From NCBI GenBank assembly GCA_002394025.1, contig DGSV01000070.1, positions 1-15,761 of the forward strand: DNA of 15,761 nt. The letters are read 5' to 3'. Positions 6,900 to 14,560 of this stretch are shown in pieces. The translations under genes and the position numbers were made by a program. Position 1 is the first letter of the stretch. The number at the start of each line of letters is the position of its first letter. This stretch comes from Bacteroidales bacterium UBA4353. GTDB taxonomy: Bacteria > Bacteroidota > Bacteroidia > Bacteroidales > Paludibacteraceae. The notes under the pieces are model-generated. The model saw only the letters and a list, made by a program, of their open reading frames with translations, was not told the origin of the DNA and searched no databases.

Positions 6900-7970
6900 G
6901 TGGTAACTATTCTTGCTGATAATTGCTATACTCCACTCGGGCAGACATCAAGTCAGAATGTTGCCGCTGTTCTGGAATCCCGCAGTGCCCTGCGTCCTTA
7001 TAATGATTCCATGGCGGCGGTTATCACCGATGATGGACTTAGTATTGTTGGCTATAACCGTTTCGAGACGCGTTGCATCCATAGTATTACTGAAGCGCTG
7101 CGTGACTGTGATGTTGAACCTTCTGCAGATGATGTCATATTCGTCGTGTCAAGCACCAAAGGCGATATAGAACATCTTGGCAACGAGACTTTCAGGTGCC
7201 TTCATGATTCGGCACTGCTCATAGCACGGTATTTCGGTAACGGCAATGAACCGATAGTGATTAGTAATGCCTGTACTTCCGGCGTGTGCGCCATGATAAC
7301 GGCAATGCGCATGCTCCAATCCGGTGAGTATCAAAACGCTATTGTTGTTGGTGCCGATATTGTCAGTGAGTTTGTGTTTTCCGGTTTCCGTGCTCTCAAG
7401 GCTTTGTCGTCTTCGTTGTGCCGTCCGTTCGATGCTTCGCGTGATGGGCTGAACCTCGGAGAGGCAGCGGCGACGGTGGTATTGGGCGCAGCTAATGACA
7501 ATAGTCAGGCGTGGCATCTTGTATGTGGTTCAATACATAACGATGCAAACCATATCTCCGGTCCAAGCAGGACCGGTGAGGGTAGTTACAAATGTCTGCG
7601 TGACGTGCTGCAAGGTGTTGATAAAGACGATTTGGCACTTATTAGCTGTCATGGCACAGGTACAATATATAACGATGAGATGGAGTCTATAGCCCTGCAC
7701 CGTGCCGGACTTGATGACATAGCCGTAAATAGTCTTAAAGGCTATTATGGGCATACGCTTGGCGCTGCGGGACTGCTCGAGACAATCGTTAATATGCATG
7801 CCGTGGAGCTGGGTTATGTGCCGGCAGTGCCCGGCTATGAAAAATGCGGCACGTCATTTGCTCTGAATATCAGTGATAAGAAACGTCTGACGGATAAGCG
7901 CAAGATGGTGAAACTCATTTCAGGCTTTGGCGGAACTAACGCCGCGCTACTATTGCAATATGGATTATAG
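6900..7970 (+). CDS. Beta-ketoacyl-ACP synthase (FabF-like), first ketosynthase
   Basis: A 356-residue condensing enzyme. The full catalytic triad is present: Cys125 in SNACTSGVCA, His251 in SCHGTGT and His285 in GYYGHTLGAAG. RPFDASRDGLNLGEAA (175-190) is the usual FabF/KS motif, and the C-terminal GFGGTNAALLL is typical. It is shorter than FabF (about 410), mainly in the N-terminal half. It should extend an ACP-bound chain by decarboxylative condensation, alone or paired with the second ketosynthase. The GTG start at 6900 leaves a 5-nt gap after the dehydratase gene and is the first usable start in this frame. Its 3' end overlaps the next gene by 11 nt. Confidence 0.92.
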   Translation: MVTILADNCYTPLGQTSSQNVAAVLESRSALRPYNDSMAAVITDDGLSIVGYNRFETRCIHSITEALRDCDVEPSADDVIFVVSSTKGDIEHLGNETFRCLHDSALLIARYFGNGNEPIVISNACTSGVCAMITAMRMLQSGEYQNAIVVGADIVSEFVFSGFRALKALSSSLCRPFDASRDGLNLGEAAATVVLGAANDNSQAWHLVCGSIHNDANHISGPSRTGEGSYKCLRDVLQGVDKDDLALISCHGTGTIYNDEMESIALHRAGLDDIAVNSLKGYYGHTLGAAGLLETIVNMHAVELGYVPAVPGYEKCGTSFALNISDKKRLTDKRKMVKLISGFGGTNAALLLQYGL

Positions 7971-8505
7971 TGTTACGATAGACTCTCAAACCGGTGTTAC
8001 GCTTTGCGGCGTGTCTCTTGATGTGGCAAGTCGCGGTTCGGCGATGCTCGTAGAGCTTTATCGCGGTCATGTGGCTGACTACCCGAAATTTTTCAAGATG
8101 GATACCGCGTCACGGCTCGGGTTCATGGCCGCGGAGTTGTTGCTTAACGTCGAGGGTGACAGATTTCGCGAGCGCAGCGATCGTTCACTGATTTTTGGCG
8201 GAGCAAATGATAGTAAAGCACAAGATGTTGCTTTTCAGGCCACTATCAATGACAAAAACAATTATTTCCCGTCTCCGGCACTATTTGTCTATACTTTGCC
8301 CAATATTGTCACCGCAGAGGTAGCAATTCGTAATCATTATCAGGGCGAAACAATGTATTATGCTTTGTCTGACGCATCGCGTTTATGGCACCTTGCCGAA
8401 CTGACGCTCAAAAGTTGTGCGGCAACATCGGTGCTCGCGGCATGGCTCAACGTGATTGAACGAGACAAGTTTTCATGTCAGATGAGGCTTATGTACGCCC
8501 AATAA
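7960..8505 (+). CDS. Ketosynthase-like protein without catalytic residues
   Basis: A 181-residue protein starting MDYSVTIDSQ. The stretch YFPSPALFVYTLPNIVTAEVAIR (102-124) and the following GETMYYAL resemble the N-terminal half of beta-ketoacyl synthases, as in the ketoacyl-synt_2 type found in polyene clusters. There is no Cys-His-His triad, so it is unlikely to condense chains itself. It could be a chain-length factor, a scaffold or a priming partner. I chose ATG 7960, overlapping the previous stop by 11 nt, over a TTG at 7927 with a 44-nt overlap. A 39-nt gap precedes the ACP gene. The function is inferred from position. Confidence 0.75.
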   Translation: MDYSVTIDSQTGVTLCGVSLDVASRGSAMLVELYRGHVADYPKFFKMDTASRLGFMAAELLLNVEGDRFRERSDRSLIFGGANDSKAQDVAFQATINDKNNYFPSPALFVYTLPNIVTAEVAIRNHYQGETMYYALSDASRLWHLAELTLKSCAATSVLAAWLNVIERDKFSCQMRLMYAQ

Positions 8506-8544
8506 GGTTTATATAATAACTGGTAACCAATATTTTGTAATAAT

Positions 8545-8793
8545 ATGAAAGAAACTTTGAAGCGACAGATTATCGCCGCGCTAAATCTTGAGGATATATC
8601 ACCGGCGGACATAGTGGATAGCGAGCCTTTGTTCGGCTCGGGGCTCGGACTTGACAGCATAGATGCCTTGGAACTCATAGTGCTCATGGAAAAGGAGTAC
8701 GGCATAAAACTTGCGGATCCCAAACAAGGAAAGGAGATTTTTCGTTCTATAGACACTATGGCTGACTTCATAGCAGCCAACAGAACCAAATAA
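8545..8793 (+). CDS. Acyl carrier protein
   Basis: An 82-residue acidic carrier protein. The phosphopantetheine attachment motif is GLGLDSIDALEL with Ser38 as the attachment site, followed by helix III in EYGIKLAD and a C-terminal helix MADFIAANR. It carries the growing chain between the ketosynthases, dehydratase and acyltransferase of this operon. The loop GSGLGLDSIDALE is typical of ACPs in polyene and resorcinol clusters. It is preceded by a 39-nt gap and followed by the second ketosynthase after 11 nt. Only one ACP is present here; many clusters of this class carry two. Confidence 0.93.
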   Translation: MKETLKRQIIAALNLEDISPADIVDSEPLFGSGLGLDSIDALELIVLMEKEYGIKLADPKQGKEIFRSIDTMADFIAANRTK

Positions 8794-8804
8794 GTATTTA
8801 TCGG

Positions 8805-10514
8805 ATGCGTATCGCTATCACCGGATATGGCATTGTGAGCGCCTTGGGCATTGGTGCTGAAGCCACATGGCAGTCTTTATCTGTTCAGCATAGTGGTATA
8901 GGTGCTATGCGTGTTCTGGGCAGTGTACATCATGATTTGCCTGTTGGTGAAGTGCCTTTTAGTGATGTAGAACTCAAAGCCATGTGCAATGCTATTGCGG
9001 GAAAAGATTTAGGCACCTTGTCGCGAAGTGCCATGTTGGGCATCGTGGCCGCCAACGAGGCATTATGTATGGCAGAATGCAAAGGCAGCACATCTGATAT
9101 GGCATTTGTATCCGGCACCACAGTCGGAGGGATGGATATCACGGAACGCGTATGGCGTAGTGGTTCCGCTGCTATTGACCATCATAGCGCCGGCAGTTGT
9201 ACTGACGATATATCTCGTGCTTTTGGCAGTTTCGCCTTTGCTACAACATTATCCACGGCATGTTCGTCGGCACTCAATGCCATAATCTACGGTTCCAACA
9301 TGCTCCGTACAGGTCAGTATCGCCGCGTATTGGTAGGTGGCACTGAGGCTCTCACTCTTTTTCATCTCAATGGTTTCAATAGTTTGCGCATTCTTGATAC
9401 TAATCCCTGTCGTCCTTATGATAGCCACCGCGCGGGTCTCAACCTCGGCGAGGGTGCTGCCTATCTTGTCCTTGAGGCTGTTGATACAGTCTGCGAACAT
9501 GCTCAGGCATACGTTGTAGGATATGCCAATCGTTGTGATGCCTATCACCAGACCTCAACGTCGCAAGAGGGATTAGGACCACAAATGGCGATGCGTGGCG
9601 CTATGGCTATGGCAAATGTCAAAGCTTCTGACATTGATTACATCAATACACATGGTACGGCAACACCCAATAATGACACTACTGAACTCACAGCCCTGCG
9701 GGCAGTGTTTGGTGATGATATTCCACCTTTTTCGTCCACAAAAGCCTTTACCGGGCACACAACCTCGGCATCGGGAACTATAGAAACGGTACTCTGTCTG
9801 TTGGGTATGCGGCATGGTGTTGCTTTTGCCAACTTACGCTACGAATCAGGTGAAGCTGTCGGTATGCCTCTATTGCGGGACAATATGCCTAACGCAATGG
9901 ATATTGTGATGTGTAATTCCTTTGCGTTTGGTGGCAATGACTCGTCACTGCTCGTGAGCCGTACCCCTAATGCGGATTTGGTATCCGGCTCTGTTGCCGG
10001 TTCCGTAGTGGCTGACGCCGAGTGCGATGACCCGATGTTGTGCCGCAAGTATTTGTCGCCCTTGCAGGCTCGGCGTCTCACAGCGCAGATGAAATGTCTT
10101 GTGGCTGCTGCCTACCAGGCTCTCGAGCAAGCGGCGATAAAGACTCCCGACGCTATCATCGCTGCAACGCAATGGGGCTGTATAGGCAATACTATGCTGT
10201 TTCTCAATGATATGCTTGATAATCATGAACAAGAATTGTCACCAACGCCTTTCATGAATTCCACTCATAATACTCCCGCTGCGCTATTGGCGCAGCTCCT
10301 GGGCTGTCATGGCTATAACAGTACGATATCTCATGACGAACAGTCGCTCGAAAATGCTTTGTTGGATGCACGTATGCTCATAGGGTGTGGCGAGGCGCGG
10401 AACGTGCTTGTGTTGGATTATGATGAGGCCAACGAAGAATGGAACGCAGTGCTCACAGCTAATGGCATAGTACCTCGTAGTGCTGCTAAAGCGATGGTTC
10501 TCAAAAGAATATAG
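8805..10514 (+). CDS. Ketosynthase fused to a C-terminal ketosynthase-like domain
   Basis: A 569-residue two-part protein. Residues 1-390 are a complete ketosynthase with Cys153 in STACSSALNA, His283 in NTHGTATPNN and His318 in FTGHTTSASG, plus the RPYDSHRAGLNLGEGAA and SFAFGGNDSSLL motifs. Residues about 410-569 form a second unit with SPLQARRLTAQMKCLVAAAY near its start, then SPTPFMNSTHNTPAALLAQLLG (479-500) and a C-terminal RSAAKAMVL strand. This matches the ketoacyl-synt_2 type, which is often a separate gene in polyene clusters. The second unit has no cysteine nucleophile motif. Fusion of the two may fix a heterodimer-like pairing. It lies 11 nt after the ACP gene and 10 nt before the LolA-like gene. 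Confidence 0.9.
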   Translation: MRIAITGYGIVSALGIGAEATWQSLSVQHSGIGAMRVLGSVHHDLPVGEVPFSDVELKAMCNAIAGKDLGTLSRSAMLGIVAANEALCMAECKGSTSDMAFVSGTTVGGMDITERVWRSGSAAIDHHSAGSCTDDISRAFGSFAFATTLSTACSSALNAIIYGSNMLRTGQYRRVLVGGTEALTLFHLNGFNSLRILDTNPCRPYDSHRAGLNLGEGAAYLVLEAVDTVCEHAQAYVVGYANRCDAYHQTSTSQEGLGPQMAMRGAMAMANVKASDIDYINTHGTATPNNDTTELTALRAVFGDDIPPFSSTKAFTGHTTSASGTIETVLCLLGMRHGVAFANLRYESGEAVGMPLLRDNMPNAMDIVMCNSFAFGGNDSSLLVSRTPNADLVSGSVAGSVVADAECDDPMLCRKYLSPLQARRLTAQMKCLVAAAYQALEQAAIKTPDAIIAATQWGCIGNTMLFLNDMLDNHEQELSPTPFMNSTHNTPAALLAQLLGCHGYNSTISHDEQSLENALLDARMLIGCGEARNVLVLDYDEANEEWNAVLTANGIVPRSAAKAMVLKRI

Positions 10515-10524
10515 TGAATTAACA

Positions 10525-10989
10525 ATGCTTACCATACTTTTTATACTGCTTCAGTTGCCGATATTCTCTTCGTTGAGCGCTGATTTTGTGCAGCAACGTA
10601 CATCATCGTACCTCGCTACAACAGAGGTTAGCAAAGGTCATTTCGAGTATAAGGCACCTAACTACCTGCGTTGGGAATATAAGATGCCAAAAGCGTTGGT
10701 ATGGGAAGTGGGTGGCGAAACGGAAGACAAGAACCGCAATGTCACACGGCTGATGAATGTGATATTACAGACCATAGACGGCAAAAACCTGCGAAGCAAC
10801 GATATGTTTGATGTTCAGCAGAACGATAATGTGTATATCTTGCGTCCCAAGCGGCGTGATATGCAGCGTTTTTTCACGTCAATCACCGTGACGCTGAATG
10901 GCAAAACCCGCATTGCCGACATGGTGGTTATAACAGAAGCGAACGGCGATGTGACATCGCTCACCTTCTCGGGCGTTGTGGCGCGTTAA
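10525..10989 (+). CDS. LolA-like periplasmic lipid carrier
   Basis: A 154-residue protein with a short signal peptide (MLTILFILLQLPIFSSLSA). The following ADFVQQRTSSYLATTEVSKGHFEYKAPNY, and LRWEYKMPKAL, match the LolA fold start: a strand with an F-x-Q-x pattern, then S-x-G-x-F-x-Y-x-x-P and L-R-W-x-Y. LolA-like proteins are regular members of aryl-polyene clusters and are thought to carry the lipid-linked product through the periplasm. It is the last gene of the operon, 39 nt from the convergent TraB-family gene. I chose ATG 10525 because the signal peptide begins there; an in-frame start at 10480 would lie inside the previous gene. No terminator hairpin is visible after it. Confidence 0.85.
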   Translation: MLTILFILLQLPIFSSLSADFVQQRTSSYLATTEVSKGHFEYKAPNYLRWEYKMPKALVWEVGGETEDKNRNVTRLMNVILQTIDGKNLRSNDMFDVQQNDNVYILRPKRRDMQRFFTSITVTLNGKTRIADMVVITEANGDVTSLTFSGVVAR

Positions 10990-11028
10990 AAAATAAATCG
11001 AACATTGGAATTAGTGTTGTGTAAAGAC

Positions 11029-11910
11029 CTATTCCCGTCTGTCGATTTTTACTGCCTTAACTTTATATCCGGCACTGCGCAGCGCTTGCAGAAAACCTTT
11101 GTCACCGCCAAGGTAGCGCGCGTCAAGAACGACAAAAGAACTGCGCTGCGACATATATTCCCCTAATGTTTTTACCCATCTGCTCCATCGTGAACTCCAC
11201 ACCTGATAGTCGGAGAAACTCATGGTGCTCTTATTTTCAGGACCACGAACGATATACGACATATCCGCCAACTCACCTTTGCGATAGGCGGCTATCAATT
11301 CACGCACCACGGCAACCTCACGATCCCAATAGACAATCATGTTATAGAGTTCTTCAGTCTGATAATGCAGTGGCTCGCGATAGAAAAGCTGTTGCATGGT
11401 CTGTTCCAGATTATCAAGGCTCAGTATATCGTTGCCCTGTTCTATGGCTATGAACGGGAAGAAGTTTTCCATGCTTCGCTGCTCGTCATAGCCGAGCTCT
11501 TCTTTGTATAAGGCGTTGAGAAACAGTTCTCCAATCGCCGATGGGCGCATACGCCCCAACTGTTCGAGACCTATGTGCAGCCTGTTGAAGAGTGCCTGAT
11601 TGATAAGTTGGTAGCGCTCTGGGGTGTATAAGTCCTTATAGTTCACAGTATCTGGTAACTGAGCCATACGCTGCATCTGTGTGGCGGCATCAGCAGTGTT
11701 CAGAAAGCACTCGACGACAACCTGCTGGCAGTGGCCATAGCTTTTGAGCAGTTGCGGTACGCTATCAAGATATGTTGTTGAAACCCATTTACATTCGGCA
11801 AAGATATATGAGCGGCTTGGAAGACCGTTGCCGGATATCTCATAGAGTACCTGTCCACGCAGCAATATGGGAAAAAAAAGTATAAAAACTATGAAAAATT
11901 TTTTTTGCAT
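11029..11910 (-). CDS. TraB/GumN-family protein with degenerate active-site motifs
   Basis: A 293-residue secreted protein; residues 1-19 are the signal peptide (MQKKFFIVFILFFPILLRG). The layout follows TraB/GumN (Tiki-like) proteins: LYEISGNGLPSRSYIFAE (22-39), VVVECF with Glu67, and a C-terminal FVVLDARYLGGDKGFLQAL (259-277). The family normally carries SYLFGTxH near the N-terminus and GAGHLxG near the C-terminus, whose histidines bind metal. Here they read SYIFAECKW (Lys41 for His) and DARYLGG (Tyr266 for His). Both histidines are therefore lost, so a metalloprotease activity is doubtful. Upstream, on the same strand, lies the CTAG repeat array at 11930-12060; downstream it faces the LolA-like gene. 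Confidence 0.82.
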   Translation of the reverse strand: MQKKFFIVFILFFPILLRGQVLYEISGNGLPSRSYIFAECKWVSTTYLDSVPQLLKSYGHCQQVVVECFLNTADAATQMQRMAQLPDTVNYKDLYTPERYQLINQALFNRLHIGLEQLGRMRPSAIGELFLNALYKEELGYDEQRSMENFFPFIAIEQGNDILSLDNLEQTMQQLFYREPLHYQTEELYNMIVYWDREVAVVRELIAAYRKGELADMSYIVRGPENKSTMSFSDYQVWSSRWSRWVKTLGEYMSQRSSFVVLDARYLGGDKGFLQALRSAGYKVKAVKIDRRE

Positions 11911-11929
11911 TATTTTCTGTTAGTTTGTT

Positions 11930-12060
11930 CTAGTTTTTCTAGATTTTCTAGGATTTCTAGTTTTTCTAGATTTTCTAGTTTTTCTAGGATTTCTAGGATT
12001 TTCTAGATTTTCTAGGATTTCTAGATTTTCTAGGATTTCTAGATTTTCTAGGATTTCTAG
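11930..12060. repeat. CTAG 9-bp tandem array
   Basis: Fifteen CTAG motifs in 131 bp, 14 intervals of which 13 are exactly 9 bp and one is 10. The separators are TTTTT, ATTTT, GATTT and one GATTTT, so every unit carries a T-tract. In the last part ATTTT and GATTT alternate strictly, an 18-bp higher-order unit. The array fills the gap between the TPR gene and the TraB-family gene, starting 19 nt upstream of the latter's start codon. It recurs in shorter form at 264-312 and 14561-14591. Confidence 0.95.
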
Positions 12061-12071
12061 CAAATCTAATG

Positions 12072-12164
12072 TCTCAACTTCTCAACTTCTCAACTTCTCA
12101 ATTTCTCACCTTCTCACCTTCTCAACCTTCTCAACCTTCTCAACCTTCTCAACCTTCTCAACCT
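12072..12164. repeat. TCTCAACCT 8/9-bp tandem array
   Basis: Six 8-nt units (TCTCAACT, changing to TCTCAATT and TCTCACCT) followed by five 9-nt TCTCAACCT units. It starts 11 nt after the CTAG array and runs to the stop codon of the TPR gene. On the minus strand it reads AGGTTGAGA. The unit length switches from 8 to 9 within one array. Confidence 0.92.
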
Positions 12165-12165
12165 T

Positions 12166-14145
12166 CTATTTAAACCTCGTAATCAGGTTATATGCCTGAT
12201 AGATTCCCAGTTCTCCGGCTCTGCTGAGGCTTGCCACACCTTTTTTATTTTGCTGTATGAAGATTTCCGTGAGTCCCTTATTGAAATATGCTTCCGCCAT
12301 TTCGTTGTCGAAGTTTATGGCTTGTTCGTAGAAGTTTATGGCTGCCGTGTAGTCCTTTTGCAGGCATAGCAAGTTAGCTTTGTTGTAGTAGGCGAACGTA
12401 AAGTCGGGGCAGATACGTATCACGTAGTCAAGGTCTCGCATAATAAGCTCGTATTCCAAGCGGTAGTTGGTGTTGTCGCGTTCTGTCTCGAGGCGTCGGT
12501 AACGCCATGTTGCTCGGCAGAAATATGGTAAAACACCCTCTATGCCATAGGCTACGGCTTGGTTAACATCTTCTATGGCGCTGCTATAGTCCTGCACGGT
12601 GGCGAATTCCACGGCGCGCTGAAAATGCCAGTCGGCAAGTGAACTGTTGTCGCTGCCGTTGTAGTTATTGATGACATTTGTCAGGCTTTCTATGCGACTG
12701 AAATGCAGACTTATCATATCAGCGTTGAGTGGCATTTCTTCGCAAGTCATTTTCAGCGGGCTGCTATTGTTGTGTGTACGGTTATAGCGTTCCAGAGCGG
12801 GGTGATACGTTGTTGTGCGCCTCAAGTTATCGGTCTTGCTGTAGAAGCTGACAACGAACATCGGTTGGTTAATGACTTTGGAATTTTTGTTTTGCACCGT
12901 GCCCCGCAGAGCGCTGTCGTATTTGTTATCGGTGCTTTCCGTAGCGTTCTCCGCGGCTTGTGCCGAGAATTCTTTGCGCCAGTCTTTTTGTTGTTCTTCG
13001 GTGTCGGCAATCTTGGCATCGACCTGCAGCTGCGCCTGTTTTTTTCGTATTATATCCTCATTTTTCTCAAGTTGATAGGCTTGTCTGAGGTAGTTTTTGC
13101 TGTCGCTGCGAAGTCCCATCTTGTCTGTGGCTTGTGCCGCAAGGTAGTATGCCGGCAGGAAATAGGGGTGTGCGGCTATCAGTGTGTCGAAATCAGCGCG
13201 GGCATCGTTCCACTGTCGCAGCTGCATGTTGACCATGCCGTGTTGATAATAGGCTTCCGGGGTCGGGTGCAGTTGCAGTGATTTATCGTAGTCATCAAGG
13301 GCTCTGTTATAGTCTCCGACCTCTTGTCGTAGCAATCCGCGGTTGTAGTAGCAGGCATAATCATCGCTGCCGTATTCCACGGCTTTGTCATAGTCGGCAA
13401 GTGCTCCGCGGTAGTTATGGGCTTTGTAGTAGAGCAGTCCGCGGTTCATGTAGTCGCCCTGCCATTTGCTGCCCAGTTCTATAGCTCTTGTGAGGTCTTC
13501 TATGGCCTGCGCGTTATTTTCCATGGCTGTGTGTACCATACCTCTTGCGCTCCATCCCGATATGCCGTGGGGATCGTTCTCAATGGCAGCCGTGAAGTCT
13601 TCGAGGGTTTTTAGTGTGTCGCCTTGGTGCCAATGTATGCGTCCTCGTTCGAGATAGAGGCGCGAGTCCTTCTTGTCGTGGCGCAGCAGGGTGTTGATGT
13701 CATCGAGGGCTCCATCGTAGTTTTCCGCGGCGATGCGTATGTCGGCGCGTATGAGCATATATGTCTTATTTTCCGGCGCGAAGATGAGTGCTTGGCTGAT
13801 ATCGTTCTCGGCATCGGCGTAGCGGTGCTGCTGACTACGGATATATCCACGCGTATAGTAAGCTCCGGGCATAAAGGGGTTGAGTTCTATGGCGCGGTTG
13901 CAGTCAAGTTCGGCACTGAGGTAGTCGCCAAGTTGAGTCTTGGCAATGGCACGGAGCAAGTAGGGCTCTGATAGGTAAGGCTTAATCTTGATGACCTGAT
14001 TGAAGTACTGTATGCTCAATACATAGTCGTCGAAATACAATGCGCTGCGACCGATAGAGGTTATTCTGTCGGTATTGAGCTGCGCGTTGATAGACAAAGC
14101 GATTACGCACAGCAGGCTAACTACTGTGTGCCGCAGGTGGAACAT
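12166..14145 (-). CDS. Large secreted TPR-repeat protein
   Basis: A 659-residue protein with a signal peptide (MFHLRHTVVSLLCVIALSINA). About ten tetratricopeptide repeats fill residues 30-360, with units such as SAELDCNRAIELNP, NAQAIEDLTRAIELG, YRGALADYDKAVEYG and YNRALDDYDKSLQLHP. A charged linker around 365-420 (KKQAQLQ, TEEQQKDW) may be coiled coil. Two or three further TPRs follow at about 515-650, including DYTAAINFYEQAINFD. TPR proteins act as protein-binding scaffolds in the envelope; the partner is unknown. I start it at ATG 14145, not the in-frame ATG at 14268, because the signal peptide begins there and the longer form would overlap the next gene by 116 nt. It lies 7 nt after the acidic protein gene and is probably co-transcribed with it. 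The stop codon abuts the repeat array. Confidence 0.88.
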   Translation of the reverse strand: MFHLRHTVVSLLCVIALSINAQLNTDRITSIGRSALYFDDYVLSIQYFNQVIKIKPYLSEPYLLRAIAKTQLGDYLSAELDCNRAIELNPFMPGAYYTRGYIRSQQHRYADAENDISQALIFAPENKTYMLIRADIRIAAENYDGALDDINTLLRHDKKDSRLYLERGRIHWHQGDTLKTLEDFTAAIENDPHGISGWSARGMVHTAMENNAQAIEDLTRAIELGSKWQGDYMNRGLLYYKAHNYRGALADYDKAVEYGSDDYACYYNRGLLRQEVGDYNRALDDYDKSLQLHPTPEAYYQHGMVNMQLRQWNDARADFDTLIAAHPYFLPAYYLAAQATDKMGLRSDSKNYLRQAYQLEKNEDIIRKKQAQLQVDAKIADTEEQQKDWRKEFSAQAAENATESTDNKYDSALRGTVQNKNSKVINQPMFVVSFYSKTDNLRRTTTYHPALERYNRTHNNSSPLKMTCEEMPLNADMISLHFSRIESLTNVINNYNGSDNSSLADWHFQRAVEFATVQDYSSAIEDVNQAVAYGIEGVLPYFCRATWRYRRLETERDNTNYRLEYELIMRDLDYVIRICPDFTFAYYNKANLLCLQKDYTAAINFYEQAINFDNEMAEAYFNKGLTEIFIQQNKKGVASLSRAGELGIYQAYNLITRFK

Positions 14146-14152
14146 AGGGAAA

Positions 14153-14542
14153 CTAATCGTTGTAGGTGCCGTATTCCGGCTCGTCATCATCTTCGTCACT
14201 ATAGATGCCGATAGACAAACCGTAGTGGTACTCGCCTTCAAGGACTTGTCGCAGCAAATCGTCATCAATGTGTTTCAGCGACGGGTCTGCACTGACGCGC
14301 TCACGGATGCTGTTGAACATCTCTTCTTCATCGATTTCGGCCTCGTCAACGACTTCGTTGGCGTCATCATCATCGTCGTCATGAATGAGCCCCTGATCGT
14401 CGTAGTAGTCAACGATATAGTCAAGCATGGTGCTGATGTCTTTGCGACTAATGCGCTCGCGGTCATCCTTATTAAGGTACTGGATGATGTAGTCTATGAC
14501 CTCTTGGTCTTCCCATTCGGGATCTAAAATGTCTTTTGCCAT
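14153..14542 (-). CDS. Small acidic protein of unknown function
   Basis: A 129-residue, very acidic protein (many Asp and Glu, a run of six Asp at 55-60), with no signal peptide or membrane segment. The start MAKDILDPEWEDQEVIDYIIQYL and the HIDDDLLRQVLEGEYHY stretch near residues 91-107 look like two helical segments flanking a disordered acidic linker. I do not recognise the family, but the composition resembles conserved hypothetical proteins of Bacteroidales found next to TPR genes. It is followed after 7 nt by the TPR gene, and rsmE ends 36 nt upstream, so the three may share a transcript. Function unknown. Confidence 0.75.
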   Translation of the reverse strand: MAKDILDPEWEDQEVIDYIIQYLNKDDRERISRKDISTMLDYIVDYYDDQGLIHDDDDDDANEVVDEAEIDEEEMFNSIRERVSADPSLKHIDDDLLRQVLEGEYHYGLSIGIYSDEDDDEPEYGTYND

Positions 14543-14560
14543 ATTTTTCTTTCTTATTTC

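Noticed and set aside
7927..7959. Earlier TTG start for the ketosynthase-like protein
   Set aside because: It adds 11 residues lying inside the ketosynthase C-terminus and uses a rarer start codon; ATG 7960 gives the short overlap typical of this operon.
10480..10524. Earlier start for the LolA-like protein
   Set aside because: It would lie inside the previous gene and put 15 charged residues before the signal peptide, which begins at ATG 10525.
10990..11028. Bidirectional terminator between the LolA-like and TraB-family genes
   Set aside because: The 39-nt gap has no stem I can draw; only an A-rich stretch after the stop codon.
11930..12164. CRISPR array
   Set aside because: Units are only 8-10 bp with no unique spacers, and no cas genes are present.
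14146..14268. 41-residue N-terminal extension of the TPR protein from ATG 14268
   Set aside because: It overlaps the acidic protein gene by 116 nt and places the signal peptide 42 residues inside the protein. The start at 14145 puts the signal peptide at the N-terminus.
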